A DNA stretch of 12,515 bases, from positions 1 through 12,515 of the forward strand of contig JANPIC010000003.1 of assembly GCA_031424795.1 (NCBI GenBank), read 5' to 3'. Below are positions 1-6,401 of this stretch, piece after piece; the stretch's first letter is position 1, and the number at the start of each line of letters is the position of its first letter. The notes below the pieces were generated by a model. The model was not told where the DNA came from. It saw nothing but the letters and a program-made list of their open reading frames with translations, and searched no databases. The position numbers were made by a program, and so were the translations under genes. The DNA comes from Aalborgiella sp031424795 (GTDB lineage: Bacteria; Pseudomonadota; Gammaproteobacteria; Burkholderiales; Burkholderiaceae_C).

Positions 1-416
1 GCTTGGTCGGCCAATGACGCTTTTAAGATGGCAAACTTGGCGCTTTCCAGCGTGCCGCGCGTCGCCATGACACCGATTTTGCGGGTTTGGCTGAGTTGCA
101 CGGCGGGTTTCAGGGCGGGCTCTACGCCTACCAGCGGCAAACTGGGGAATTCTGCGCGTAAGAGTTTGGCAGCGGCGGCGGTGGCGGTGTTGCAGGCGAC
201 GACCAGCGCTTTGATGCCGTATTGGTCAATCAGCGTTTGCGTGAGGGCACGCGAGCGGTCTATGACGAAGGCGTCGCCTTTTTCTCCATAGGGCGCGTTG
301 CCGCTGTCGGCGATGTAGACGAAGGACTCGTGCGGCAGCTCAGCGCGCAGAGCTTTTAAGATGCTCAGCCCGCCTATGCCGCTGTCGAAAACGCCGATGG
401 GCGCGTTGGGTTTCAC
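1..416 (-). CDS. murI: Glutamate racemase, N-terminal part (3' end beyond window)
   Basis: Interconverts L- and D-glutamate in the cytoplasm, supplying D-Glu for peptidoglycan. The 138 visible codons hold the family's N-terminal signature IGVFDSGIGGLSIL (residues 7-20, with the Asp11-Ser12 pair), ADSGNAPYGEK (36-46) and the catalytic-cysteine motif ACNTATA (Cys75). A full-length enzyme is about 265-285 residues, so roughly half is missing off the left edge. The start is a GTG at 416-414: an in-frame TAA lies five codons upstream and no better start intervenes. It begins 2 bp after the fumarase stop codon (TAA, GC, GTG), so the two genes are probably co-transcribed and translationally coupled. 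The second catalytic Cys is outside the window. Identification is secure; the GTG start is well supported. Confidence 0.93.
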   Translation of the reverse strand, partial: MKPNAPIGVFDSGIGGLSILKALRAELPHESFVYIADSGNAPYGEKGDAFVIDRSRALTQTLIDQYGIKALVVACNTATAAAAKLLRAEFPSLPLVGVEPALKPAVQLSQTRKIGVMATRGTLESAKFAILKASLADQ

Positions 417-418
417 GC

Positions 419-1984
419 TTAGCTTGATTTAACCGAAATACCTTTGAATTCACCTGTGGCGATGCGCTTTTGCCACTCTGCTGGGCCGGTGATGTGGGCG
501 CTGGTGCCGCCTGAATCGACGGCGACGGTCACGGGCATGTCCACCACGTCAAACTCATAAATCGCTTCCATGCCCAAGTCGGCAAAACCCAGCACTTTGG
601 CGCTTTTGATGGCTTTGCTGACCAAATAGGCCGCGCCGCCCACGGCCATGAGGTAAGCACTTTGGTGCTTTTTGATGGCTTCAATGGCTGTTGGGCCGCG
701 CTCGGCTTTGCCGATCATGGCGATCAGGCCGGTCTGGGCGAGCATCATCTCGGTGAAACCGTCCATGCGGGTGGCGGTGGTGGGGCCGGCGGGGCCGACA
801 ACTTCTTCGCGCACGGGGTCAACCGGGCCGACGTAGTAGATCACGCGGTTGGCGAAATCGACGGGCAGCGGCTCGCCTTTGGCCAGCATCTGCTGAATGC
901 GTTTGTGCGCCGCGTCGCGGCCGGTGAGCATTTTGCCGCTCAAAAGCAAGGTATCGCCGGCTTTCCAGGTGGCGATTTCGGCTTTGGACAGGTTGTTGAG
1001 GTCTACCGTTTTGCTCTTTTTGTAGTCAGGTGCCCAGTGCACATCGGGCCACAGGTCCAGGCTGGGTGGGGTCAGGAAGGTCGGGCCGCTACCGTCCATC
1101 ACCAGATGGGCGTGGCGCGTGGCGGCGCAGTTGGGGATCATCGCGACCGGTTTGCCGGCGGCATGCGTCGGGTACATATTGATTTTGACGTCCAGCACGG
1201 TAGTCAACCCACCCAAACCCTGCGCACCGATGCCCAGGGCGTTGACCTTTTCAAACAGCTCCAAGCGCAGGTTTTCAACCTTGCTCAAAACCTCGCCACG
1301 GGAGGACTTGGCTTGCAGCTCGTACATGTCGATGTCTTCCATCAGTGACTGTTTGGCCAGCAACACCGCTTTTTCAGCCGTGCCGCCAATGCCGATGCCC
1401 AGCATACCCGGTGGGCACCAGCCAGCGCCCATGGTCGGCACGGTTTTGAGCACCCAGTCAACGACCGAGTCGCCGGGGTTGAGCATGACGAGTTTGGACT
1501 TGTTCTCCGAGCCACCGCCTTTGGCTGCAACGGTGATGTCCAGCTTGTTGCCGGCGACGATTACGACGTTGATGACAGCAGGCGTGTTGTCTTTGGTGTT
1601 CTTGCGCTCAAACTCTGGGTCAGACACGATGGAGCCGCGCAGTTTGTTGTCTTCGTTGTTGTAGCCTTGGCGCACGCCTTCGTTGATGGCGTCTTCCAGC
1701 GTGCCGGTGAATGCGTCAAAACGCACGTCCATGCCGATTTTCAGGAACACGTTGACGATGCCGGTGTCCTGGCAGATCGGACGGTGTCCGGTGGCGCTCA
1801 TGCGGCTGTTGGTCAAAATTTGGGCGATTGCGTCTTTGGCTGCGGGACTTTTCTCGGCCTCGTAGGCGCGCGCCAGGTGGGCGATGTAGTCTGCCGGGTG
1901 GTAGTAGCTGATGTACTGCAGCGCGCCGGCAATGGTTTCAATCAGGTCGGCTTGGCGAATATAAGTGGGATTGGAGGTTGTCAT
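419..1984 (-). CDS. fumA: Fumarate hydratase class I, [4Fe-4S] type
   Basis: Hydrates fumarate to L-malate in the TCA cycle with an oxygen-sensitive [4Fe-4S] cluster. The 521-residue protein is the single-chain, two-domain form. Three cysteines sit in the expected cluster motifs: CQDTG (Cys71), GWCPPG (Cys190) and PNCAATRH (Cys286). KGGGSENKSKL (155-165) and TGRDAAHKR (354-362) are further active-site motifs, the latter in the C-terminal domain, followed by VGPAGPTTATRM (396-407). Length fits the family (about 505-550). The ATG at 1984 is preceded by only a weak AGAG-type ribosome site. It is divergent from nhaA and followed 2 bp later by murI, so it probably heads a two-gene operon. The symbol could equally be fumB or simply fum in other schemes. 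Nothing looks damaged. Confidence 0.95.
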   Translation of the reverse strand: MTTSNPTYIRQADLIETIAGALQYISYYHPADYIAHLARAYEAEKSPAAKDAIAQILTNSRMSATGHRPICQDTGIVNVFLKIGMDVRFDAFTGTLEDAINEGVRQGYNNEDNKLRGSIVSDPEFERKNTKDNTPAVINVVIVAGNKLDITVAAKGGGSENKSKLVMLNPGDSVVDWVLKTVPTMGAGWCPPGMLGIGIGGTAEKAVLLAKQSLMEDIDMYELQAKSSRGEVLSKVENLRLELFEKVNALGIGAQGLGGLTTVLDVKINMYPTHAAGKPVAMIPNCAATRHAHLVMDGSGPTFLTPPSLDLWPDVHWAPDYKKSKTVDLNNLSKAEIATWKAGDTLLLSGKMLTGRDAAHKRIQQMLAKGEPLPVDFANRVIYYVGPVDPVREEVVGPAGPTTATRMDGFTEMMLAQTGLIAMIGKAERGPTAIEAIKKHQSAYLMAVGGAAYLVSKAIKSAKVLGFADLGMEAIYEFDVVDMPVTVAVDSGGTSAHITGPAEWQKRIATGEFKGISVKSS

Positions 1985-2073
1985 GAATTGCTCTGGAAGT
2001 TAAAAATATCGAATGAACTGTGCTTCAATAGGTTCTAAGTTTAACCAAATCAGCCAACCAAGACTGACAGAGC

Positions 2074-2087
2074 AGGAGTTTGCATTG
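2074..2087 (+). promoter_or_regulatory. Ribosome binding site deciding a TTG start of nhaA
   Basis: AGGAG at 2074-2078 lies 6 nt before the TTG at 2085-2087. No comparable purine tract precedes the upstream in-frame ATG at 2013. The TTG start also gives a protein that lines up with the usual NhaA N-terminus. Confidence 0.7.
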
Positions 2088-3281
2088 TTAAAGACCATCC
2101 ACCGCCGCGCCAATGAATTTATCCACTCTCAATCCGGCGGCGGCATCGTTCTGGCCGTGGCGGCGCTGCTGGCGCTGATCATCAGCAATTCACCTGCAAG
2201 CGGCTGGTACGAGCAATTGCTACAAGTTCGTGGCGAGGTTCGCATCGGCGGCGATTGGCTGGTGCTGTCCAAACCACTGTTGGTGTGGATCAACGACCTG
2301 TGGATGGCGGTTTTCTTCTTTTTGGTGGGTTTGGAGATCAAACGCGAGCTGCTGGAGGGCGAGTTGGCTTCGGTCAGCCAGGCCATGCTACCAGCCGGTG
2401 CAGCTGTGGGCGGTATGCTGGTGCCGGCGCTGATCTACAGCGCCATCAACTGGGGTGATGCGACGGCTTTGCGTGGCTGGGCGATTCCGGCGGCGACGGA
2501 TATTGCCTTTGCATTGGGCATTTTGGTGCTGCTGGGCAAGCGGGTACCGGTGTCGCTGAAGGTGTTTTTGACAGCGGTCGCCATCATCGACGACCTGGGC
2601 GCGATTGTGATCATCGCGTTCTTCTACACGGCGCAGGTGTCTGTGCCCATGCTTTTGGCGGCAGGGGTGAGTATTGTGGTGTTGTTTGCCATGAACCGGG
2701 CGCGGGTGATGAATCTGGGTCTATACGTACTGATCGGCTTGGTGGTGTGGCTGTTTGTACTCAAATCTGGCGTGCATGCCACGCTGGCTGGGGTGGTGAC
2801 GGCGTTGGCGGTGCCTTTGGTCAACCCCAGCAAAAGTGGACATGGTAAATCGCCACTTAAAACGGCTGAACACGCTTTGCACCCCTGGGTGGCTTTTGGG
2901 GTGTTGCCGGTATTTGCCTTTGCCAATGCAGGCGTGTCGTTGCAAGGGGTGAGTTTTGCGACCTTGCTGCAAACCGTGCCGCTGGGAATTACAGCAGGTT
3001 TGCTGTTGGGTAAAGCTGTGGGTGTGTTTGGCGCGGCGTGGCTGATGATTCGCTTCACCCCAGCGCGCTTGCCCGATCAGGCCAGCTGGATGCAGTTTTT
3101 TGGCGTTTGTGTGCTGTGTGGCGTGGGCTTCACGATGAGTTTGTTCATCGGCGGGCTGGCGTTTGCAGGGCAGGGCGCGGCGTTCGACACCCAGTTGAAG
3201 CTGGGTGTGCTGATGGGTTCTATCTTGTCGGGCGTGCTGGGCGCACTGATTTTGCTGCGCCCTGCCAAGCAGGCTGGCTGA
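2085..3281 (+). CDS. nhaA: Na+/H+ antiporter NhaA
   Basis: Inner-membrane electrogenic antiporter that exports Na+ in exchange for H+, for pH and salt tolerance. From a TTG start the protein has 398 residues, close to E. coli NhaA (388). Conserved residues then fall exactly six positions after their E. coli counterparts: Asp139 in ATDIAFALG (E. coli D133), Asp169-Asp170 in AIIDDLGA (D163-D164) and His231 in LKSGVHATLAGV (H225); Lys310 in LLLGKAVG matches the K300 region. The chain is hydrophobic throughout, as expected for 12 membrane segments. An in-frame ATG at 2013 would add 24 polar residues but has no ribosome site, whereas AGGAG at 2074-2078 sits 6 nt before the TTG. It is divergent from fumarase and convergent with the YqhA-like gene. 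No nhaR regulator is visible. Confidence 0.94.
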   Translation: MLKTIHRRANEFIHSQSGGGIVLAVAALLALIISNSPASGWYEQLLQVRGEVRIGGDWLVLSKPLLVWINDLWMAVFFFLVGLEIKRELLEGELASVSQAMLPAGAAVGGMLVPALIYSAINWGDATALRGWAIPAATDIAFALGILVLLGKRVPVSLKVFLTAVAIIDDLGAIVIIAFFYTAQVSVPMLLAAGVSIVVLFAMNRARVMNLGLYVLIGLVVWLFVLKSGVHATLAGVVTALAVPLVNPSKSGHGKSPLKTAEHALHPWVAFGVLPVFAFANAGVSLQGVSFATLLQTVPLGITAGLLLGKAVGVFGAAWLMIRFTPARLPDQASWMQFFGVCVLCGVGFTMSLFIGGLAFAGQGAAFDTQLKLGVLMGSILSGVLGALILLRPAKQAG

Positions 3282-3294
3282 TTTGGAAAATCAG
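3278..3294. terminator. Hairpin spanning both stop codons of convergent nhaA and yqhA-like genes
   Basis: CTGATTT (3278-3284) pairs perfectly with AAATCAG (3288-3294) around a 3-nt loop. Beyond a 6-nt bulge, CAAGCA (3266-3271) pairs with TGCTTG (3295-3300). Both opposed TGA stop codons (3279-3281 plus, 3293-3291 minus) lie inside the stem. A short T-run follows on the plus strand (about 3305-3309). It may be a compact bidirectional terminator, but the core stem is AT-rich, so this is tentative. Confidence 0.4.
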
Positions 3295-3908
3295 TGCTTG
3301 CTGGATTTTTCTGTGCCAGACATCAGCTTGTCGGTATAAGCAACGGCTAAAGCACTGAGCAAGAACGTGATGTGAATAATCGTTTGCCACATCAGCATTT
3401 GCTCAGAGTAGTTGGCCGCGTTGATGAAGGTTTTCAGCAGGTGGATGGATGAGATGCCGATGATCGCCATGGCCAGTTTCACCTTCAAAACGGACGCGTT
3501 GACGTGGCTCAACCACTCTGGCTGGTCGGGGTGCTCTTCCAGGTTCATGCGGCTGACAAAGGTTTCATAGCCGCCCACGATCACCATGATCAAGAGGTTG
3601 GAGATCATCACCACGTCGATCAACCCCAGCACCACCAGCATGATGACGGTTTCGTTCAGCGAGGCGATGGTCACGTCAGACTTGTAGCCGATGCTGCTGA
3701 CCAAAGATTGCAGTGCCACTTGGCTGCCAAAAGCAGCTTCGACCAAGTGAAGCAACTCTTTCAAGAAACTGAAAACATAGACGCCCTGTGCCACGATCAA
3801 GCCCAAATACAAAGGCAGTTGCAGCCAGCGGCTGGCAAAAATCATGTTGGGCAGAAATTGCAGTTTCGTGACAGATGAAGGTGATGATGTATTTTTAGGT
3901 GAAGACAT
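3291..3908 (-). CDS. YqhA/UPF0114 family inner-membrane protein
   Basis: A homologue of the YqhA (UPF0114, TIGR00645) family, whose function is not established. Similarity to E. coli YqhA is clear along the chain: FASRWL near residue 24, a GGYETFVSRM block (112-121) matching GYENFVSQL, SSIHLLKTFINA (153-164) matching SSIHLLRVFMDA, and LMWQTIIHITFLLSA (172-186) matching LMWYVIIHLTFVLSA. Four membrane segments are visible at about residues 30-52, 88-112, 143-160 and 174-192. From the ATG at 3908 the protein has 205 residues, longer than E. coli YqhA (164) because of a polar Ser-rich N-terminus. The frame stays open to an ATG at 3959, but those extra 17 residues look non-coding. No start has a good ribosome site, so the N-terminus is uncertain. 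It stands alone and converges on nhaA with a 9-bp gap. Confidence 0.86.
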   Translation of the reverse strand: MSSPKNTSSPSSVTKLQFLPNMIFASRWLQLPLYLGLIVAQGVYVFSFLKELLHLVEAAFGSQVALQSLVSSIGYKSDVTIASLNETVIMLVVLGLIDVVMISNLLIMVIVGGYETFVSRMNLEEHPDQPEWLSHVNASVLKVKLAMAIIGISSIHLLKTFINAANYSEQMLMWQTIIHITFLLSALAVAYTDKLMSGTEKSSKH

Positions 3909-4118
3909 AAAGTTAGTGTATTGAATGTGCGTGTGGATTTTATGACAGTTATGACCCATTCAAACGAGGCTGTAAGTTTCGTCTCAGTCAGACCTTTGTA
4001 AGTACAAACCCTCACATTACGCATATTCTTGATACAGAACAAACAAAACTTAGCTCTGTAGAGTAAATTCAAGATTAAATTTAAGCCTAAAAAGGTTCAA
4101 CCTAATTATTAACTTACT

Positions 4119-4122
4119 GGAG
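4119..4122 (+). promoter_or_regulatory. Ribosome binding site of acs
   Basis: GGAG at 4119-4122 lies 10 nt before the ATG at 4133. It supports initiation at the true N-terminus of acetyl-CoA synthetase rather than at the internal starts after the interrupting stop codon, which have no such site. The 224-bp gap upstream (3909-4132) is AT-rich; I could not pick out a convincing -35/-10 pair in it. Confidence 0.6.
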
Positions 4123-4132
4123 ACAAAGACCC

Positions 4133-6130
4133 ATGAGCGCACCTTCCACAGCCATCGAATCCAACTTGGTCGAAAACCGCGTTTTCTACCCAACTGAGGC
4201 ACAGCAAAAAGCTGCCCGCATCTCAGGCATGGACGGCTACAACGCACTGGTAGCAGAAGCGGACAAAGATTTTGAAGGCTTCTGGGCGCGCTTGGCACGT
4301 GAAAACGTGATGTGGAACAAGCCTTTCACCAAAACTTTAGACGAATCCAATGCACCGTTTTAAAAATGTTTTGACGACGGTGAACTCAACGCTTCTGCCA
4401 ACTGCTTGGACAAGCACATGGGCACGCCCGTTGAAAACAAAACGGCGGTGATTTTTGAAGGCGACGACGGCAAAGTTACCAAGACAACGTACAAAGAATT
4501 GCTAGTCCGCGTCAGCCAGTTTGCCAATGCGCTCAAAGCCGATGGCATCAAAAAAGGCGACCGTGTGCTGGTTTACATGCCGATGACGCTGGAAGGTGTG
4601 ATCGCCATGCAAGCCTGTGCCCGCATTGGCGCAACGCACAGTGTGGTGTTTGGCGGCTTCTCGGCTAAGGCGTTGCAAGAGCGCATCATTGATGCTGGCG
4701 CGGTGGCGGTCATCACATCCAACTACCAATTGCGCGGCGGCAAAGAGCTGCCACTCAAAGCGATTGTGGATGAAGGCTTGGCATTGGGCGGTTGCGAATC
4801 TATCAAAACTGTGTACGTGTACCAGCGTACGCCTACGGCATGCAACATGGTGGCTGGCCGTGACAAGACGTTTGATGAGGCGATTGCTGGCCAAAGCGAT
4901 GTGTGCGCACCCGTGCCTGTGGGCGCGGAGCACCCGCTGTTCATCTTGTATACTTCCGGCTCTACCGGCAAGCCAAAAGGCGTGCAGCACTCCACAGGCG
5001 GCTACCTGCTGTGGGCAAAGTTGACGATGGACTGGACCTTTGACTTGCAGCCGTCCGACATCTTCTGGTGTACGGCAGACATTGGCTGGATCACCGGTCA
5101 CACCTATGTTGCCTACGGCCCACTGGCTGCTGGTGCAACCCAAATCATCTTTGAAGGCGTGCCAACCTACCCGAATGCTGGCCGTTTCTGGCAGATGATT
5201 GAGCGCCATAAGTGCACGATTTTCTATACTGCGCCGACTGCTATTCGCTCCCTCATCAAGGCCGCTGAAGGTGACGCTGCGGTACACCCTGACCGTTCAG
5301 ATTTGTCTAGCCTGCGTATCTTGGGCAGCGTGGGCGAACCCATCAACCCAGAAGCGTGGATGTGGTACTACAAAAACGTAGGTGGCGAGCGTTGCCCGAT
5401 TGTGGACACCTTCTGGCAAACCGAGACTGGCGGCCACATGATGACGCCGCTACCAGGCGCAACGCCACTTGTTCCAGGCAGCTGCACCTTGCCACTGCCT
5501 GGCATCATGGCGGCGATTGTGGACGAAGTGGGCAACGATATGCCGAATGGTTCTGGCGGCATGTTGGTCGTCAAACGCCCATGGCCATCCATGATCCGCA
5601 CCATTTGGAACGACCCAGAGCGCTTCAAATCAGCCTATTTCCCGGCGGAAATGGGTGGCACGATTTACCTGGCTGGCGACGGTGCTGTTCGCAGCGAAGA
5701 CCGTGGCTACTTCCGCATCACAGGCCGGATTGACGACGTGCTGAACGTCTCCGGTCACCGCATGGGCACGATGGAGATCGAATCTGCCTTGGTTTCCTGC
5801 GCCCATTTGGTCGCCGAAGCTGCCGTGGTCGGTCGTCCTGATGATTTGACCGGCGAGGCGATTTGTGCCTTCGTGGTGCTGAAACGCAGCCGCCCGGTCG
5901 GTGACGAAGCCGTCAAAATCGCCAACGAGCTGCGCGCTTGGGTGGCAAAAGAGATTGGCCCGATTGCCAAACCGAAAGACATCCGCTTTGGCGACAATCT
6001 ACCCAAAACCCGCAGCGGCAAAATCATGCGCCGCCTCTTACGTTCAATAGCGAAAGGTGAGGCGATCACGCAAGACACGTCTACCCTTGAGAATCCAGCG
6101 ATTTTGGATCAGTTGGCGGAGAAGATTTAA
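4133..6130 (+). pseudogene. acs: Acetyl-CoA synthetase, full length but interrupted by an in-frame TAA at codon 77
   Basis: Would activate acetate to acetyl-CoA through acetyl-AMP in the cytoplasm. The 666 codons (with final stop) match the family's normal length of about 650-665 residues, and the reading frame never shifts. Using full-length numbering, LYTSGSTGKPKG (272-283), the DTFWQTETGG nucleotide site (425-434), GRIDDVLNVSGHRMG (531-545) and PKTRSGKIMRR with the catalytic, acetylatable Lys630 are all intact. The only defects are a TAA at 4361-4363, where relatives have Tyr or Phe in a F-Y-K-W-F-E-D-G-like motif, and two codons later TGT (Cys79) in place of the conserved Trp. Each is one base from the expected codon (for example TAC to TAA, TGG to TGT). 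The rest shows no decay, so this is either a very recent nonsense mutation or a base-calling or assembly error. Readthrough of a TAA followed by A would be unusual. If the stop is an error, this is a normal acs CDS. Confidence 0.85.
4406..6130 (+). CDS. acs: Open downstream frame of acs (acetate-CoA ligase lacking about 91 residues)
   Basis: This is the part of acs after the stop at 4361-4363 that is still open, 574 codons from a TTG at 4406 (the next possible start is ATG 4418). It holds the entire AMP-binding domain and the C-terminal domain with the catalytic Lys, but lacks the N-terminal ACAS_N domain. Neither internal start has a Shine-Dalgarno sequence, so independent translation is doubtful. 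It is listed separately because automated annotation would call it a gene; it is the same locus as the acs entry starting at 4133. Confidence 0.5.
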   Translation: MDKHMGTPVENKTAVIFEGDDGKVTKTTYKELLVRVSQFANALKADGIKKGDRVLVYMPMTLEGVIAMQACARIGATHSVVFGGFSAKALQERIIDAGAVAVITSNYQLRGGKELPLKAIVDEGLALGGCESIKTVYVYQRTPTACNMVAGRDKTFDEAIAGQSDVCAPVPVGAEHPLFILYTSGSTGKPKGVQHSTGGYLLWAKLTMDWTFDLQPSDIFWCTADIGWITGHTYVAYGPLAAGATQIIFEGVPTYPNAGRFWQMIERHKCTIFYTAPTAIRSLIKAAEGDAAVHPDRSDLSSLRILGSVGEPINPEAWMWYYKNVGGERCPIVDTFWQTETGGHMMTPLPGATPLVPGSCTLPLPGIMAAIVDEVGNDMPNGSGGMLVVKRPWPSMIRTIWNDPERFKSAYFPAEMGGTIYLAGDGAVRSEDRGYFRITGRIDDVLNVSGHRMGTMEIESALVSCAHLVAEAAVVGRPDDLTGEAICAFVVLKRSRPVGDEAVKIANELRAWVAKEIGPIAKPKDIRFGDNLPKTRSGKIMRRLLRSIAKGEAITQDTSTLENPAILDQLAEKI

Positions 6131-6149
6131 GTTGCAATTGGGGAGGGGA

Positions 6150-6251
6150 GCTACCCCGCCCGTTGGGCACCCCTTCTAAAGAAGGGGAATTTGCTGCATT
6201 TGGTATTCGTTCCCCTTCTTTAGAAGGGGTGGCGCAAAGCGACGGGGTAGC
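6150..6251. repeat. 102-bp palindromic REP/MITE-like element downstream of acs
   Basis: Two outer 9-bp arms, GCTACCCCG (6150-6158) and CGGGGTAGC (6243-6251), are perfect inverted copies. Inside them two 21-bp blocks (6169-6189 and 6210-6230) are also perfect inverted copies, separated by 20 bp. Each block is itself a near-perfect hairpin, CCCCTTCT and AGAAGGGG around AA or TT. The spacers between outer and inner arms differ in sequence, but each can form a mini-hairpin (GCCC-GTT-GGGC at 6158-6168; CGC-AAA-GCG at 6233-6241). This nested head-to-head design is typical of paired REP sequences or small MITEs. It starts 20 bp after the acs stop and could also end acs transcription. No transposase lies in the window. 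Confidence 0.8.
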
Positions 6252-6292
6252 GGTATTTGAATGCTGGCTCGATGTAACTGGGTAGTTGGTAT

Positions 6293-6364
6293 TTGCTATA
6301 TTATTTATAGCAATTTAGGTAATAAATACGCCAGCTATAGCCATTTTATGCCTTATTTTAGGGG
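6293..6364 (+). repeat. AT-rich dispersed repeat, copy A
   Basis: This starts with a perfect 8-bp inverted repeat, TTGCTATA (6293-6300) and TATAGCAA (6306-6313). It then carries TTTAGG, AATAAATAC (6321-6329), a GCTATAGCC block and TATTTTAGGG (6355-6364). The same elements in the same order occur at 10028-10087. It sits between the palindromic element and the pirin promoter. Confidence 0.65.
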
Positions 6365-6389
6365 CATGGCAGCATTTCATTGAGAAACA

Positions 6390-6395
6390 TATAAT
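6390..6395 (+). promoter_or_regulatory. Perfect -10 box immediately before pirin, suggesting a leaderless mRNA
   Basis: A consensus TATAAT ends 6 nt before the pirin ATG (6402). Normal spacing would put the transcription start on or within 1-2 nt of the start codon. No Shine-Dalgarno sequence precedes the ATG. The -35 region is poor (TGGCAG-like near 6367), so the promoter call is provisional. Confidence 0.45.
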
Positions 6396-6401
6396 GAAAC
6401 C

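Noticed and set aside
28..291. 87-codon plus-strand frame over murI
   Set aside because: The minus strand carries the clear glutamate racemase signature; the plus frame shows nothing.
662..1348. 228-codon open frame on the plus strand opposite fumarase
   Set aside because: It lies entirely antisense to a fully conserved fumarase, has no ribosome site, and its translation (rich in His, Gly, Ala, Val) resembles no family; it is a shadow frame.
3908..3959. N-terminal extension of the YqhA-like protein to ATG 3959
   Set aside because: The 17 extra residues (His/Asn/Thr-rich) are unlike the family and no ribosome site precedes that ATG.
4361..4406. Frameshift in acs, or programmed frameshifting at the A/T-rich run after codon 76
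   Set aside because: The residues after the TAA (K-C-F-D-D-G-E-L-N-A-S) continue in the same frame and match the family, so it is a nonsense codon, not a shift.
4502..5287. 261-codon open frame antisense to acs
   Set aside because: The plus-strand frame encodes the conserved Acs core through this whole span; the antisense product has no recognisable motif.
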